Positions 7,943 through 19,496 of a DNA stretch of 64,000 bases are shown piece after piece. The DNA comes from Pirellulales bacterium. GTDB lineage: Bacteria; Planctomycetota; Planctomycetia; Pirellulales; Lacipirellulaceae. The translations under genes were made by a program, and so were the position numbers. Where the stretch lies: positions 84,462 to 148,461 of the forward strand of contig JAHBXQ010000010.1 in assembly GCA_019636345.1 (NCBI GenBank), in the 5' to 3' direction. The first letter of the stretch is position 1. Every line of letters begins with the position of its first letter. The notes under the pieces are model-generated. The model was not told the DNA's origin. It saw only the letters and a list, made by a program, of their open reading frames with translations, and searched no databases.

Positions 7943-8602
7943 TCAGCGCCCTGTGATGAGTTCCGCGATCCGTTCCGGCGTCAGCTCGGCGTGCGAGTCG
8001 ACCACCAGCCGCGCATGGGCGAGCGCGGCGCGGGTCGCCGTGCCGGTGATTGCGATGCTCGTCATTCCCGCGCGGTTGGCCGCCTCGATCCCCTGCGGCG
8101 CGTCCTCGACCACGGCGCACTGAGCCGGCGGCACGCCCAATTTCGCGGCCCCCTTGAGAAACACCTCCGGCTCGGGCTTGCCGCGAGTCACGTCGGCCCC
8201 GGTGATCACGGCGCCGAATTTGTCGGCCCGCGCCAGCTTTTCCAACGACAGGTGCACGTTCTCCGGCGGACCCGACGACCCGACCCCCAGCATGAACCCC
8301 GCGGCCGCCAGGGCGTCGATCAACTCCGCGGCGCCCGGCATGGGCGTGAACTCCGTGCGAACGATCTCGCGGTAGAGAATTTCTTTCCGATCGCCGAGCT
8401 CCTTCATCCGCTCGGGGGAGAGTTGCCCCGGATAGAGTTGCCGAAAGATGTCGGGATTGGTGCGCCCGAATGTTGCGCGAAAGTCCGCCTCGGTGAACTC
8501 GGCGTCGATCTCGGCGAACATCCGTTGCCACGACAGAAAGTGGGGGCGATACGAATCGGCGAGCACCCCGTCGACGTCGAACAACACGGCAAGCTGAGAC
8601 AT
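7943..8602 (-). CDS. HAD-superfamily phosphatase (beta-phosphoglucomutase-like)
   Basis: A 219-residue haloacid-dehalogenase-like hydrolase of subfamily IA. Motif I is LFDVDGVLAD with the nucleophile Asp, motif II is GVGSSG, the motif III lysine is in GKPEPEVFLKGA and motif IV is VVEDAPQGIEAA. A small helical cap lies between motifs I and II. These features fit phosphatases or mutases acting on small sugar phosphates (beta-phosphoglucomutase, phosphoglycolate phosphatase); sequence cannot decide which. It reads leftward between the dioxygenase (convergent, 79 bp away) and the end of uvrA. The start ATG 8602 gives a canonical N-terminus (MSQLAVLFDVDG). Confidence 0.88.
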   Translation of the reverse strand: MSQLAVLFDVDGVLADSYRPHFLSWQRMFAEIDAEFTEADFRATFGRTNPDIFRQLYPGQLSPERMKELGDRKEILYREIVRTEFTPMPGAAELIDALAAAGFMLGVGSSGPPENVHLSLEKLARADKFGAVITGADVTRGKPEPEVFLKGAAKLGVPPAQCAVVEDAPQGIEAANRAGMTSIAITGTATRAALAHARLVVDSHAELTPERIAELITGR

Positions 8603-8757
8603 GGCGAATCACGAAGAGCGAAGGCGGCGGACGGATCAATAGGCATTCGTACGACGCGGACTTGGCGTCGGGAGACAATCGTATCGCGTCGCTCCGTTCC
8701 AGTCCGCCCCCTGCGCGGGGAGGGGACCCGGAACGAGGAGATGTCGCGAGTCGCGCC

Positions 8758-11700
8758 TCACACGGGCGCCGCCCGACTGGCGGCCAAGTGTTCGGCGAGG
8801 AACCCCGCGAGGTCGCCGCGGTGCAGGTCTTCGGAGTTGGCGAATCGCAGCTTGACTTGGTCGCCGCCGTCGGCGGCGACGATCGCTCGCCGCGCGGCCA
8901 ACTCGGCGATCCGCCCCGTGGCGAACGCGCCGCCGGGGCCGGACAGCACCAGATCCACCCCCGCGAGCCGCTTGGTGTGGACCGTCGCCCACGGCTCGCT
9001 GCGGCCGCGGACCATCACGTGGACCACTTGCTGGTTGTTCCACAAGAACTGCCCGCCGGCGCCGTCGGCGCCCGCGTCGGCCTGCGCGCCGTCGCCGGCC
9101 GTTTCGTGGAGCAGCTCCAACAACTCTTCAAGCACTTCGACCGACCACTCGACCTTCTTCCCGGGCGGAAAGCCCTTGCGCGCCAGGTGCCACTTGCGGC
9201 CCAGTTTCTTCCACGGCATCAGGTCCTCGGGGTTCTCCGCCGCCTGGGCGGCGAAGTGACCGAACCCGGCGACTGCTTTTTCCAGGAAGCTCCAAAACGC
9301 GGGGACGTCGATCTCCTCCCAACTGTGGGCGTTGATCTGCACCTCCTGGAACGGCCCGCGGAGGTTCTTGCACTTCACCCGCGGGTCGTTGCCGTATTGT
9401 TCGATGTGGTCGACTTGGTTGAGGGGCGCCAGGTTCAGGTCGGCGAGCAGTTGCTCGCGGCGAAACGTGCTGCGGCCCGTGCGGAACTTGAGCTTCAGCA
9501 GCCATGGTTCGCCGGTGATGGCGTGAAAGAACCAGCCGTCCGATTTCTTCGCGGCGGCAATCTCGACGACGGTGCGACTGCTGCTCCAGTCGGTGGGGCT
9601 GAACTCGCCCAGTTCGTGGATCCGCCGTTCGATCGCGTCGAGGATCCGCCCGTCCCACCGGCAGGGCGCGCCGCTGCGGCTTACGCGGTCGCGGGTGTGC
9701 CAGCCCCGGCCGTCGATCTCCCACGGCATGCGAATGTCGCGCCCCAGGTCCTCGATGTCGAGGTCGCCGGCACGCCGCTTCTCCGCCGCCGCGGGATCGT
9801 AACGCTTCCGCTCGACCTGCGGCCCCGCGGCCAGCACGGGGGCGAGCGCCAGCGCGGTATGAGAAACCAAGGAGGGGGGCGGAAGGGGGATGAGGGAATT
9901 GGCGGCGGTCGTTCGGCTCGATGGCGTCGACCCCTTTCGCTTGTCGTCTGCCGCCTTCCCTCCTTGCCGGACAATCATCTCCGGCGTTCCGCACGCCACG
10001 ATCGTCCCGCCTCCGTCGCCCGCTTCGGGCCCGACGTCGATGATCCAGTCGCACTGCTTGACGACGTCGAGATTGTGCTCGATCACCACCACCGTGTTCC
10101 CCAGATCGACCAACCGGTGGAGCACCTCCAGCAGCTTGGCGACGTCGTCGAAGTGGAGCCCCGTGGTCGGTTCGTCGAGCAGATACAGGGTTCGGCCGGT
10201 ATCGGGGCGGGCCAGTTCGGCGGCCAGTTTGACGCGCTGCGCTTCGCCCCCCGAGAGGGTCGCGGCGCTTTGCCCCAACGCGACGTAATCGAGCCCCACG
10301 TCGCACAGCGTCTGCAGGATGCGGCGAATCTTCGGGATGTTGGCGAACAGCAGAGCCGCCTCGCCGCACGACATCTCGAGCACCTCGGCGATCGACCGCC
10401 CGCGGTACTTCACGCCCAGCGTCTCGGGGTTGTAGCGATGGCCGCCGCATTCGTCGCAGTCGACCCAAACGTCGGGCAGAAAGTGCATCTCGATGCACAA
10501 CTGTCCGGCCCCCTCGCACGATTCGCACCGCCCTCCCGGCACGTTGAAGCTGAACCGCCGGGCCGAGTACCCGCGCAACTTCGACTCGGGCAGCTGCGCG
10601 AACAGTTGCCGAACGAGGTCGAACACGCCGGTGTACGTCGCCGGGTTCGACGAGGGGGTGTTTCCCAGCGGTCGCTGGTCGACGCGGATCACCTTGTCGA
10701 TCTGCTCGATTCCGGCAATTCGGTCGTGAGCGCCCGGGTTGGCGTTCGCCCGGTGAAGCGTCCGGGCGAGGCTCGCGTACAGCACGTCCTCCACGAGCGA
10801 GCTCTTCCCCGACCCCGACACCCCGGTCACGGCCGTGAGCGTCCCGAGGGGGAAATCGACGGTGACGTTCTTGAGATTATGGTGGCGGGCGCCGACGACG
10901 CGCAGCGCAGGAGTAGAAGACGTTGGTTGATTGATTGCCGATGCGGGGGAGTTTGCGTTGCGTGTGACTTTGCCCCGCTTCAGTCCCTCGACATTCTCGC
11001 ATCCCGCATCGAACGCCACGCGTCTGCTCTTCGGCACGCCGATCGCCTTCTTCCCGCTGAGATACGGTCCGGTGACGCTGCGGCGGCGTTTGGGGAGTTC
11101 GGCGGGGGCTCCCTCGGCGACGATCTCGCCCCCCAGTCGGCCCGCGGCGGGGCCGAAGTCGAGCAGGCAGTCGGCGCCGGCGATCACCTCGCGATCATGC
11201 TCGACCACCAGCAGCGTGTTGCCCAGGTCGCGCAACTTGTGAAGCGCCCCGAGCAGCCGCGTGTTGTCGCGCGGGTGGAGGCCGATCGTCGGTTCGTCGA
11301 GCACGTACAACACGCCGCACAGCCCGCTGCCGACTTGGCTGGCGAGCCGGATGCGTTGCGACTCGCCCCCCGACAGGGTCGGCGCCCCGCGCCCCAGCGT
11401 CAGATACTCCAGTCCCACGTCGACCAGAAACGTGAGCCGGTTGCGGATCTCGCGCACCAGTTCGCCGGCGATCTTCTTCTGCGCCGCGGGGAGCTTCCAC
11501 GTCTCGACGGTCGGCAGCAACTCGCCCAGCGGCAGTCGGCAATACTGGTCGATCGACCGGCCCTGAAATTTCGCCGCCGCGGCGTCGTCGCGCAGCCGCG
11601 TCCCGCCGCACTGGCTGCATTCGATCTCGCCGACCAAGTGCTCGAGCCGCCCCCGCAACCGCGGCGACAATCGCGACGCCTCCTCCAGCGCGGGGTAAAG

Positions 11701-14700
11701 CCCTTTGTATTGAAAGCGAAACGAGGCGCGAGTTGCGGGGCGCCCGCTGCGCGCCTTGGCAAGATTGCTCTTCCCCGCGCTCCGCGCCTCGAAACCCGCG
11801 CCTAGCTCCGCCTCAATCCACTCCTCTCCCGTCCCGTACAGCACCGTGCGACGATGCTTGGGCGAGAGTTGGCTGAACGGCACGTCGAGCGGCAGCCCGG
11901 TGCGTTCCGACAGGCCGGCGAGCATTGCCGCGAACAGCGGCTCGTCGATCTTCGGCCACACCAGCACCGCTCCTTCAGCCAGGGTGAAGTTGAGGCTGCG
12001 GAACAGCGCGGTCGGGTCGGCGCCGACCTCGCTCCCCAACCCCTCGCACGCCGGGCACCACCCCAGGGCGCTGTTGAACGAAAAGTGATGCGGCGAGAGC
12101 GGCTCGAAACTGCGCCCGCAGCCGTTGCACACCCGATGCTGGCTGTACGTGTGAATGCCCCAGCGATCCTCGGGGACGTTGTCGTCGACGATCGCCAGCC
12201 GCATCACTCCCCGACCCAGGGCGAGCGCACTCTCGATGCTGTCGGCCAACCGCGAGCGACTCTCCTTCTTGATCGTCGCCCGATCGACCACGACGTCGAC
12301 CTCGTGCTTGCTGCGGCGATCGACCTCGGGCGCCTTGTCGAGGGGATAGGTCGTGCCGTCGATCCGCACCCGCTGAAACCCGTCGCCGCGCAGTTTTTCC
12401 CACAGGTGCGCGTACTTCTCCCCTTGGGCCAGCTCGACCGGCGCCATGACGTACGCCCGCGTCCCCTCGGGCTCCTTGAGCACCGCGTCGACGATCTCCT
12501 GCGGCGATTGCGTGCCGACCGGCAGGTCGCACTCGGGGCAGTGCATTTGACCCAGCCGGGACAGCAGGATGCGGAAGTAGTCGTAGATCTCGGTGACCGT
12601 TCCGACGGTCGACCGCGGCGTGTGTCCCGCAGAGCGCTGCTCGATGGCGATCGCCGGCGACAATCCCTCGACGCGCTCGACCGCGGGCTTCTGCATCTGC
12701 CCGACGAACTGCCGGGCGTAGCTGGACAGGCTCTCGACGTACCGCCGCTGCCCTTCGGCGTAGATCGTGTCCATGGCGAGCGAGGTCTTGCCGCTGCCGC
12801 TCGGGCCGCACAGCACGGTCATCGCGTCGCGAGGGATCTTGACCGAGACGTCGCGCAGGTTGTGCTGCCGGGCGCCCTCGACCGTGATATGCGTCGCCTG
12901 TTTCGCTGCGGGCCGCTTCGCCTTGCGCGCCGCCGCGGCCTCGGGTAGAGCGACGCCGAGGTAGGGAGCCAGGGCGAGAGCCGTAGGCGAAACGCAGTCC
13001 GCGGGCGGCGACGCGCAGGCGGCGACGATTTGCTCGGGAGTTCCCGCCGCCACGACCCGGCCTCCCCCCGCTCCGCCGTCGGGGCCGACGTCGATGATCC
13101 AGTCGGCCGTCTTGATCACGTCCAGGTTGTGTTCGACCACCAGCACCGTGTTTCCCGCATCGACGAAGTCGTGCAGCACCTTGAGCAGCAGCTCGATGTC
13201 GGCGAAGTGGAGCCCGGTGGTCGGTTCGTCGAGCAGATAGAGCGTTCGCCCGGTCGACTTCTTCACCAGTTCGCGAGCCAGCTTGATCCGCTGCGCCTCG
13301 CCCCCGGAGAGCGTCGGCGACGGCTGGCCCAGCTTCATGTAGTCGAGCCCCACGGCGTGGAGCGTCGCCAGTCGATCGTGGATCGCGGGGATGTTCTCGA
13401 AGTGCTCGAGCGCCTGTTGAACGTCCATCTCCAACACGTCGGCGATCGAGGCGCCTTTGTACTCGACCTGCAGCGTCTCGTGCTCGAACCGGCGCCCCTG
13501 GCACACGGGGCACGTAAGCCACACGTCGGCCAGAAAGTCCATCTCCAGCTTGTTCGAGCCGTTTCCCTGGCACGCCTCGCACCGCCCCCCCGCGACGTTG
13601 AAGCTGAACCGTCCCGCCTTGTACCCGCGCCGCTTCGATTCGGGGAGCTGCGTGTACAGCTTGCGGATTTCGTCGAACACCTTGATGTACGTCGCGGGGT
13701 TCGAGCGCGGCGTGCGGCCGATGGGGGACTGATCGATCGCGATCATTTTGTCGAGATGCTCGAGTCCCTCGATCCGGTCGTGGTCGCCCGGCTCCCCTTT
13801 CCCGCCGTTGAGATCGCGGCGCAGGGCCTCGACGACGATGTCGTTGACCAGCGAGCTTTTTCCGCTCCCCGAGGCGCCGGTGACGCACACGAACGCCCCC
13901 AGCGGGACGTCGACCGTGACGTTCTTCAGATTGTTGTGCCGGGCCCCGACGATGCGCAGGATCGCGGGAGCAGCAGGGGGGAGGACGGGCGGCGGAGCTG
14001 CGGCGTCGCCCTTTTCCCTCCCGACGTCTCCCGTGAGGTCCGTTCCGGCATGGCTCGACGAGACCATTCTTCGCTTCGCCGGCACGGCGATCCCGCGCTT
14101 GCCGCTCAAGAACGCCCCCGTCACGCTGTCGCGCTTCTTGGCGATCTCGGCGGCGGTCCCCTCGGCGACGACGTAGCCGCCGCGCACGCCGGGGCCGGGG
14201 CCGAAGTCGATGACGTGGTCCGCGGCCCGCATCGTGTCTTCGTCGTGCTCGACGACGACGACCGTGTTGCCCAGGTCGCGCAGCTGCTCGAGCGTTCCCA
14301 GCAAGCGGTCGTTGTCGCGGGGATGGAGGCCGATCGACGGCTCGTCGAGGATGTAGGTCACTCCGACCAGTCCGCAGCCGATCGCCCCGGCGAGGCGAAT
14401 CCGCTGCGACTCGCCTCCCGACAACGTCGGCGCCGTCCGCTCGAGCGACAGGTATTCGAGCCCCACGTTCGTCAGGAATCCCAGCCGGCCGCGGACCTCC
14501 TTGAGCAGTTCCGTCGCGATCGTCGTCTGCGTCGCGTCGAGCACAAGCGCGCTGAAGAATTCGGCCGCATCGCTCACCGGCAACGCGCACACCTCCGGCA
14601 GCGAACGAGTCGGTTTGTCCTCAAATCGGGGGCTCGCGGTCGCGAGCGTCACCGCGCATGCCTGCGGGTTGAGCCGCCGCCCCTGGCAGTCGGGACAGCG

Positions 14701-16092
14701 GATGACGTTCATGAACTGTTCGAGCTTGGCGATCAGCGACTTCGCCTTCGCGTTGCGATACTTCTCGAGCAGTTCGGGAATGATTCCGTCAAAGGTCCCG
14801 CCGTACTTCTGGGCGCTCTTTCCGCCGCGCCAGGTGAAGGTGATGTGCTCCTTGCCCGTCCCCCACAGCCACAATCGGCGATGGTCTTCTGTCAGCTCTT
14901 GCCACGGGGTTTCGAGCAAATGGCCCGGCGCGAGCTCCAGCTTCCGTTCCATCGTCTCGGCGACGCCGGCGTAGATATGCCGTTTCCACCGGCCGAGGTC
15001 CTTCCACGGGCCGACCAGTTCGATGGCGCCCTGGGCGAAGGACTTCTCGGGGGCGCTGGCCAGCCGTTGCGGGTCGAAGCTGAACATGTCCCCCAGCCCG
15101 TCGCACGCGGGACACATCCCCTGCGGGCTGTTGAAGCTGAACAGTTGCGGCGTCGGCGCCTGGAAGCTGAGCCCGCACGGCGTGCAGGCGTAGTCGGCGC
15201 TGAGGAACAGGTCGCTCGTGACGGCGGCAGTCGTCGGCACGCCGGGGTCGCCGTCGGCAGCGTCCCCAGGCGTTTCGTCGGCCGCATCGTCGACGTCTTT
15301 TTCCCGCCGCCGGGGGTTGCGCTTGGCTGCGACCTCAGCCGCTCGCGGGGAGTCGTCCGACGACCCTGCGCCGGATTCGCTCGCGATGACGAGATTGCCC
15401 TCGCCCAGCTTGAGCGCCAATTCGACCGCCTCGGCCAGGCGCGAGCGCACGTTCGGCCCGGCGACGAGCCGATCGACGACCACTTCGATGTCGTGCCGCA
15501 TCTGCCGATCGAGCGCCAAATCGTCGGTCAGCAGCGCCACCTTGCCGTCGACCCGCGCGCGGACGAAGCCCTGCTTGCGGAGATCTTCCAGCAGGTCGCG
15601 GAACTCACCCTTCTGCCGCCGCGCGACCGGCGCGAGCACCGAGAACTTCGTCTTGGTCGGCAGTTGCATGATCCGCGCGAGGATCGCCTCGCGCGACTGC
15701 GCGGTGATCGGCAGCCCGCACTGCGGACAGTGCCCCAACCCGACCCGTGCGTACAGCACGCGCAGGAAGTCGTAGATCTCGGTGATCGTCCCGACGGTCG
15801 AGCGGGGATTCGTGCCCGACGACTTCTGCGAGATCGAGATCGACGGCGACAACCCGCTGATGTGATCGACGTCGGGCTTGGGCATCTGCCCCAGGAACTG
15901 CCGGGCGAACGTCGAGAGGCTTTCGACGTACCGCCGCTGTCCCTCGGCGTACAGCGTGTCGAACGCCAGCGAGCTCTTGCCGCTCCCCGACACGCCGGTC
16001 AGGCAAATGAGCTTGTTGCGCGGCAAGCGGACGTCGACGCTGCGCAAGTTGTGCTCGCGGGCGCCTTTGATGATGATGTCGGAGGCGGGCAT
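8758..16092 (-). CDS. uvrA: Tandem double UvrA excinuclease ATPase with a C-terminal extension
   Basis: A 2444-residue fusion of two complete UvrA proteins, the damage-recognition ATPase of nucleotide excision repair. Each half has two ABC modules. Walker A motifs: GVSGSGKSS (about residue 34), GASGSGKSS (about 737), GPSGSGKTS (about 1096), GVSGSGKSS (about 1757). Signature motifs [12 protein letters not shown] or LSGGEAQR lie near 554, 927, 1572 and 1946. Zinc ribbons are intact in both halves (CTPC/CPAC and CEAC/CPVC; CNGC/CPAC and CESC/CDEC). From about residue 2044 a region of about 400 residues follows that I cannot assign; it is rich in Trp and charged residues and begins with a low-complexity linker. 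Double UvrA chains are known in planctomycetes. Start ATG 16092 opens the canonical [16 protein letters not shown]. Confidence 0.93.
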   Translation of the reverse strand: MPASDIIIKGAREHNLRSVDVRLPRNKLICLTGVSGSGKSSLAFDTLYAEGQRRYVESLSTFARQFLGQMPKPDVDHISGLSPSISISQKSSGTNPRSTVGTITEIYDFLRVLYARVGLGHCPQCGLPITAQSREAILARIMQLPTKTKFSVLAPVARRQKGEFRDLLEDLRKQGFVRARVDGKVALLTDDLALDRQMRHDIEVVVDRLVAGPNVRSRLAEAVELALKLGEGNLVIASESGAGSSDDSPRAAEVAAKRNPRRREKDVDDAADETPGDAADGDPGVPTTAAVTSDLFLSADYACTPCGLSFQAPTPQLFSFNSPQGMCPACDGLGDMFSFDPQRLASAPEKSFAQGAIELVGPWKDLGRWKRHIYAGVAETMERKLELAPGHLLETPWQELTEDHRRLWLWGTGKEHITFTWRGGKSAQKYGGTFDGIIPELLEKYRNAKAKSLIAKLEQFMNVIRCPDCQGRRLNPQACAVTLATASPRFEDKPTRSLPEVCALPVSDAAEFFSALVLDATQTTIATELLKEVRGRLGFLTNVGLEYLSLERTAPTLSGGESQRIRLAGAIGCGLVGVTYILDEPSIGLHPRDNDRLLGTLEQLRDLGNTVVVVEHDEDTMRAADHVIDFGPGPGVRGGYVVAEGTAAEIAKKRDSVTGAFLSGKRGIAVPAKRRMVSSSHAGTDLTGDVGREKGDAAAPPPVLPPAAPAILRIVGARHNNLKNVTVDVPLGAFVCVTGASGSGKSSLVNDIVVEALRRDLNGGKGEPGDHDRIEGLEHLDKMIAIDQSPIGRTPRSNPATYIKVFDEIRKLYTQLPESKRRGYKAGRFSFNVAGGRCEACQGNGSNKLEMDFLADVWLTCPVCQGRRFEHETLQVEYKGASIADVLEMDVQQALEHFENIPAIHDRLATLHAVGLDYMKLGQPSPTLSGGEAQRIKLARELVKKSTGRTLYLLDEPTTGLHFADIELLLKVLHDFVDAGNTVLVVEHNLDVIKTADWIIDVGPDGGAGGGRVVAAGTPEQIVAACASPPADCVSPTALALAPYLGVALPEAAAARKAKRPAAKQATHITVEGARQHNLRDVSVKIPRDAMTVLCGPSGSGKTSLAMDTIYAEGQRRYVESLSSYARQFVGQMQKPAVERVEGLSPAIAIEQRSAGHTPRSTVGTVTEIYDYFRILLSRLGQMHCPECDLPVGTQSPQEIVDAVLKEPEGTRAYVMAPVELAQGEKYAHLWEKLRGDGFQRVRIDGTTYPLDKAPEVDRRSKHEVDVVVDRATIKKESRSRLADSIESALALGRGVMRLAIVDDNVPEDRWGIHTYSQHRVCNGCGRSFEPLSPHHFSFNSALGWCPACEGLGSEVGADPTALFRSLNFTLAEGAVLVWPKIDEPLFAAMLAGLSERTGLPLDVPFSQLSPKHRRTVLYGTGEEWIEAELGAGFEARSAGKSNLAKARSGRPATRASFRFQYKGLYPALEEASRLSPRLRGRLEHLVGEIECSQCGGTRLRDDAAAAKFQGRSIDQYCRLPLGELLPTVETWKLPAAQKKIAGELVREIRNRLTFLVDVGLEYLTLGRGAPTLSGGESQRIRLASQVGSGLCGVLYVLDEPTIGLHPRDNTRLLGALHKLRDLGNTLLVVEHDREVIAGADCLLDFGPAAGRLGGEIVAEGAPAELPKRRRSVTGPYLSGKKAIGVPKSRRVAFDAGCENVEGLKRGKVTRNANSPASAINQPTSSTPALRVVGARHHNLKNVTVDFPLGTLTAVTGVSGSGKSSLVEDVLYASLARTLHRANANPGAHDRIAGIEQIDKVIRVDQRPLGNTPSSNPATYTGVFDLVRQLFAQLPESKLRGYSARRFSFNVPGGRCESCEGAGQLCIEMHFLPDVWVDCDECGGHRYNPETLGVKYRGRSIAEVLEMSCGEAALLFANIPKIRRILQTLCDVGLDYVALGQSAATLSGGEAQRVKLAAELARPDTGRTLYLLDEPTTGLHFDDVAKLLEVLHRLVDLGNTVVVIEHNLDVVKQCDWIIDVGPEAGDGGGTIVACGTPEMIVRQGGKAADDKRKGSTPSSRTTAANSLIPLPPPSLVSHTALALAPVLAAGPQVERKRYDPAAAEKRRAGDLDIEDLGRDIRMPWEIDGRGWHTRDRVSRSGAPCRWDGRILDAIERRIHELGEFSPTDWSSSRTVVEIAAAKKSDGWFFHAITGEPWLLKLKFRTGRSTFRREQLLADLNLAPLNQVDHIEQYGNDPRVKCKNLRGPFQEVQINAHSWEEIDVPAFWSFLEKAVAGFGHFAAQAAENPEDLMPWKKLGRKWHLARKGFPPGKKVEWSVEVLEELLELLHETAGDGAQADAGADGAGGQFLWNNQQVVHVMVRGRSEPWATVHTKRLAGVDLVLSGPGGAFATGRIAELAARRAIVAADGGDQVKLRFANSEDLHRGDLAGFLAEHLAASRAAPV

Positions 16093-16191
16093 ATCGCAGG
16101 AGGCCGCAAAGCGGGCCGCGGGGAGTTCGAGACGCAAGGCGGGTCGGTCAAGGCGGGCAGAGCGGCGCCACGGCGCTGAAGCGAACCCGAC

Positions 16192-16219
16192 ATTGTACGC
16201 CCCCCGCACCGCAAGCCAA
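16192..16219 (-). promoter_or_regulatory. Candidate sigma-70 promoter for uvrA
   Basis: On the minus strand TTGGCT (16219-16214), a 16-nt spacer, then TACAAT (16197-16192). The predicted transcript would have a leader of about 90 nt before ATG 16092. The -10 is good and the -35 moderate. I saw no copy of the palindrome found upstream of the Y-family polymerase. Confidence 0.4.
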
Positions 16220-16384
16220 CGCCGAAGATCAAGCTCCCAAACCCCCGAGCCGGGCAGCGTAAGCTCCCGGAGCCCTCGAGTCCCCCCGACGACCCTTGGC
16301 GAATCGCCCCGATTCCCGAGAATAAAGCTGCGATTTCCGCACGCCCCCTCTCCGCGTCCGTTCTGCACCCCGCGAGCGACACCC

Positions 16385-17137
16385 ATGCTGCGACGCACTT
16401 TGCTTGTTCTTGTCCTGACCGCTGCGGCCCTCGCGTCCGCCCCCGGCAGTTTCGCTCGCGAGGGCCTGACTCCCAGCGATGGCGCCAAGCGCGCGAAGAC
16501 TTGGGAGAAGGAGATCGCCGCGATCGAGAACCGCCACGCCAAGACCCCTGTTCCCGAGCGAGCGATCATCTTCACCGGCTCCAGCAGCGTGCGCCTGTGG
16601 GACGTCGCCAAGGGATTCCCCGATCTGCCGGTCGTGAATCACGGCTTCGGCGGCTCGCAGATTTGCGATGCGACCCACTTCGCCGAGCGACTGGTCCTCA
16701 AGCACAAGCCGAGCGTGATCGTCTTCTACTCCGGCGACAACGACGCCGCGGGCGGATTGTCGGTCGAACAAATCCATCGCGACTTTCAAGAGTTCGTCGC
16801 CACGGTCCGCGCGGAGCTCCCCGCGACGCCGATCATCGTCATCAGCGCCAAGCCGAGCGTCGCCCGCTGGAAGCTGGCCGACAAGATGAGCGCCGCGAAC
16901 CAGCGGATCGCCGCCGACTGCCGACGGGACGAGACGCTCGAATTCGTCGACGTCTGGCCGGCGATGCTGGGCGACGACGGCCGGCCCCGCCCCGAGATCT
17001 TCCGCGAAGACGGGCTCCACCTGAACGATGTAGGCTACGCGGCCTGGGTCGAGGTCCTCTCCCCAGTGCTTGCCAAGGCCTACGCCGATTCCCGCCCCCC
17101 GGCGCTCGACAAACGCTTGCAGCCGATCGCCGAGTGA
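16385..17137 (+). CDS. Exported SGNH-hydrolase (GDSL-type esterase/lipase)
   Basis: A 250-residue secreted hydrolase of the SGNH fold. After a signal peptide (MLRRTLLVLVLTAAALASAP) the four blocks are visible: block I IIFTGSSSVRLW with the catalytic Ser, block II NHGFGGSQI with Gly, block III FYSGDNDAAGG with Asn, and block V DGLHLNDVGYAAW with Asp and His. Proteins of this type act on esters of carbohydrates or lipids; some planctomycete members are linked to polysaccharide deacetylation. The stop at 17137 is 19 nt before the dGTPase start, so the two are probably one operon. The start ATG 16385 gives an N-terminal signal peptide; frame upstream is open but lacks it. Confidence 0.88.
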   Translation: MLRRTLLVLVLTAAALASAPGSFAREGLTPSDGAKRAKTWEKEIAAIENRHAKTPVPERAIIFTGSSSVRLWDVAKGFPDLPVVNHGFGGSQICDATHFAERLVLKHKPSVIVFYSGDNDAAGGLSVEQIHRDFQEFVATVRAELPATPIIVISAKPSVARWKLADKMSAANQRIAADCRRDETLEFVDVWPAMLGDDGRPRPEIFREDGLHLNDVGYAAWVEVLSPVLAKAYADSRPPALDKRLQPIAE

Positions 17138-17156
17138 GCGGTCGAGGCCCCCTGCC

Positions 17157-18278
17157 GTGAATGACCCGATTCCCCCCTGGATCGCCCGCGAAACCGCGCT
17201 GCTCGCGCCGTTTGCGATGCATGCCGCGAACTCCGCGGGGCGGGTCCACCCCGAGCCGAGCCACGGTTACCGCAGCCCGTACCAGCGCGACCGCGACCGG
17301 ATCGTCCACTCGAGCGCCTTTCGCCGCCTGGCCCATACGACGCAGGTCTTCACCGGCGAGATGGGGGACTACCACCGGTCGCGGCTGACCCATACGCTCG
17401 AGGTCGCCTCGATTGCCCGCACCGTTGCCCGCACGCTGCGGCTCAACGAGGACTTGGCCGAGGCGCTCGCCCTGGCCCACGACATGGGGCACCCCCCGTT
17501 CGGCCACGCGGGCGAGGACGTGCTCAACGAATGCCTCGCCGACCGCGGCGGGTTCAATCACAACCGCCAGGGGTTGCGAGTCGTCGAACTGCTGGAGACG
17601 CGCTACCCCGAATTCCCCGGGCTGAATCTCTCGCTGGAGGTGCTCGAGGGTCAGCGCACGCGGGCCGACAAATCGCGGAGCGATCCGACCGCGCCCGCGC
17701 CGCTGTTGGAGACGCAGGCCGTCGACGCGGCCGACAGCATCGCCTACGACGCCCACGACGCCGACGACGCGGTCGAACTGGGGCTGTTGGACCTCGCGGC
17801 GCTCGAGGAGATCGAGCTGTGGCGCCAGGCAGGGCGGCGCGCCCGGCGGCGTTATGCGGCGCTCGACGACGTCCAATATCGCCGCGCAGCGGTGCACGAA
17901 CTGATCGATCTGTTGGCCGGCGACCTGCTTTCGACCAGCGCCGGACGAATCGCCGCGGCCGACTTCCGCGACGTCGTCGAGGTGCGCTCGCGGGGCCGCG
18001 ATGCGATCGGGCTCTCCGCGGAGTTGGCCGAGCAGAAGGGAGCCCTCGAACGGCTGCTGTTCGCTCGCGTCTATCGCCATCCCGCGGTCGTCGCCAGCCG
18101 CGGGACCGCCGCCCAGGCCCTGAGGGCGGTGTTCGAATTCTATGCCCGGCATCCGGACCAGCTCCCCGATCGGCTGGCCGTGGTGCTGGCGGCGGAAGGC
18201 CCCGAACGGGCCGCGGCGGACTACCTAGCCGGACTGACCGACCGCAGTGCCGTCGAAGAATCGCGGCGAATCCCGTAA
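17157..18278 (+). CDS. dgt: Deoxyguanosinetriphosphate triphosphohydrolase-like protein
   Basis: An HD-domain dNTP triphosphohydrolase that removes triphosphate from deoxynucleoside triphosphates. The signature YRSPYQRDRDRIVHSSAFRR, the HTLEVASIAR segment, the paired HD in LAHDMGHPPFGHAGED and the downstream ASP in DAADSIAYDAHDADDA are all present. It has 373 residues, the size of the shorter class-1-like bacterial members. GTG 17157 is the best start: a GAGG lies 10 nt upstream, and it places VNDPIPPWIARE at the N-terminus, close to other family members. A frame from 17070 overlaps the SGNH gene and adds low-complexity residues. A structured hairpin (18287-18347) follows the stop. Confidence 0.9.
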   Translation: MNDPIPPWIARETALLAPFAMHAANSAGRVHPEPSHGYRSPYQRDRDRIVHSSAFRRLAHTTQVFTGEMGDYHRSRLTHTLEVASIARTVARTLRLNEDLAEALALAHDMGHPPFGHAGEDVLNECLADRGGFNHNRQGLRVVELLETRYPEFPGLNLSLEVLEGQRTRADKSRSDPTAPAPLLETQAVDAADSIAYDAHDADDAVELGLLDLAALEEIELWRQAGRRARRRYAALDDVQYRRAAVHELIDLLAGDLLSTSAGRIAAADFRDVVEVRSRGRDAIGLSAELAEQKGALERLLFARVYRHPAVVASRGTAAQALRAVFEFYARHPDQLPDRLAVVLAAEGPERAAADYLAGLTDRSAVEESRRIP

Positions 18279-18286
18279 CGGCGGAC

Positions 18287-18347
18287 TTTGCGCCCCCCTG
18301 GGGGCTCCGCTGCGCTGCGACCCCAGGCACGCGTCCCAGGGCGCAAA
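18287..18347 (+). terminator. Nested hairpin after dgt, terminator candidate
   Basis: TTTGCGCCC...TGGG at the left pairs with CCCAGGGCGCAAA at the right, with an inner CTGGGG/CCCCAG stem. It starts 9 nt after the dgt stop. There is no T-run, so it may act through Rho or simply protect the 3' end. It would also separate dgt from the PIN-TRAM gene. Confidence 0.5.
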
Positions 18348-18470
18348 TGGGATCACGACCCCCGGAAGCTCGCGGTGGTGTCGCGGCGTGGCGCTGGTAG
18401 AATTGAGATCCACAGGGCAGTCGATCCGTCTTGTTCCTTGGCGCCCCCGTCCGACCCCGTTCGCCTGCCC

Positions 18471-19496
18471 ATGGCTCTCATCATCTTGCGAACCGTGTTC
18501 CTGCTGATTGCGGCGGGGTTCGGCGCTCAATTCGCACAATCCGACATCCTTCCCCGCGAGCCGGCGTACGTCCCCTGGCTCGTGTTCGCAGCCATCGTGA
18601 CGCTAGCCGTCGCGGTGGTCGTCCTCGACGTCCTGGCCCGGCACAAGCGGCTCGACACGATCACGGCCGTCTATTTCGGCCTGATCATCGGGCTGTTTCT
18701 CACGTACATTCTCAAGACGGCGTTCGGCACGGCGCTCGACCCCAAGAGCCCCTACACCCCCTGGACGCTGCTGATCCTAGGGATGGTCCTTTGCTACACC
18801 TGCATCAGCATCCTGCTGCAGACCAAGGACGATTTCCGGTTCATCATCCCCTACGTCGAGTTCGCCAAGGAAGTCAAAGGGCTCAAGCCCTACGTCCTCG
18901 ACACGAGCGTGGTGATCGACGGCCGGATCGCCGACGTGGTCGAGACCCGGATCGTCGACAACCAGCTTGTGATGCCCCAGTTCGTCATCGCCGAGCTGCA
19001 AGCGATCGCCGACAGCGGCGACAAGCTCAAGCGGGGCCGGGGTCGCCGGGGGCTCGACATCCTCAACCGCCTCCGCAGCGATCCCAAGGTCGATCTGGTC
19101 GTTTACGACCGCGATCTCCCGGAATTCGCCGGCCAACCGGTCGACCAGCGGCTAGTGCTGTTGGCCAAAAACCTGGGGGGGAAGGTCGTCACGAACGACT
19201 ACAACCTGAACAAGGTCGCCAAGCTCCACAACGTGGGTGTCATCAACCTGAACGATCTGGCCAACTCGCTCAAGCCGATCTTCCTGCCGGGCGAGTCGGT
19301 CGAGGTGCGGATCATCAAGCCGGGCGAGGAGCCGGGCCAAGGGGTCGGATACCTTGAGGACGGCACGATGGTCGTCATCGAAGGGGGCCGCGACCACGTC
19401 GGCGAGAAGGTCCTGGCCCTTGTGACCAGCGTCCTGCAAACCAGCGCGGGCCGGATGGTGTTCGGCAAATTCGAGCACGCCGTCGGCGGCGAATGA
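18471..19496 (+). CDS. PIN and TRAM domain membrane protein (YacL family)
   Basis: A 341-residue integral membrane protein with a cytosolic nuclease-like domain. Four hydrophobic segments occupy residues 1-115 (for example IILRTVFLLIAAGFGAQFA and WLVFAAIVTLAVAVVVLDVL). The PIN domain starts at KPYVLDTSVVIDGRIADV with the first acidic residues, has QFVIAELQAIADSGD, and ends at KVVTNDYNLNKVAKLHNVGV with a further Asp. A TRAM domain follows (GESVEVRIIKPGEEPGQGVG to the end), a small RNA-binding fold. YacL-type proteins are widespread and their target is not known. The order TM-PIN-TRAM and length are normal. Start ATG 18471; a TAGAAT box at 18398 may be its -10. Confidence 0.9.
   Translation: MALIILRTVFLLIAAGFGAQFAQSDILPREPAYVPWLVFAAIVTLAVAVVVLDVLARHKRLDTITAVYFGLIIGLFLTYILKTAFGTALDPKSPYTPWTLLILGMVLCYTCISILLQTKDDFRFIIPYVEFAKEVKGLKPYVLDTSVVIDGRIADVVETRIVDNQLVMPQFVIAELQAIADSGDKLKRGRGRRGLDILNRLRSDPKVDLVVYDRDLPEFAGQPVDQRLVLLAKNLGGKVVTNDYNLNKVAKLHNVGVINLNDLANSLKPIFLPGESVEVRIIKPGEEPGQGVGYLEDGTMVVIEGGRDHVGEKVLALVTSVLQTSAGRMVFGKFEHAVGGE

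Noticed and set aside
8662..16179. Two open frames of over 1000 residues on the + strand opposite uvrA
   Set aside because: Antisense shadows of the UvrA chain caused by strong third-position GC bias; composition is low in hydrophobic cores and shows no motif.
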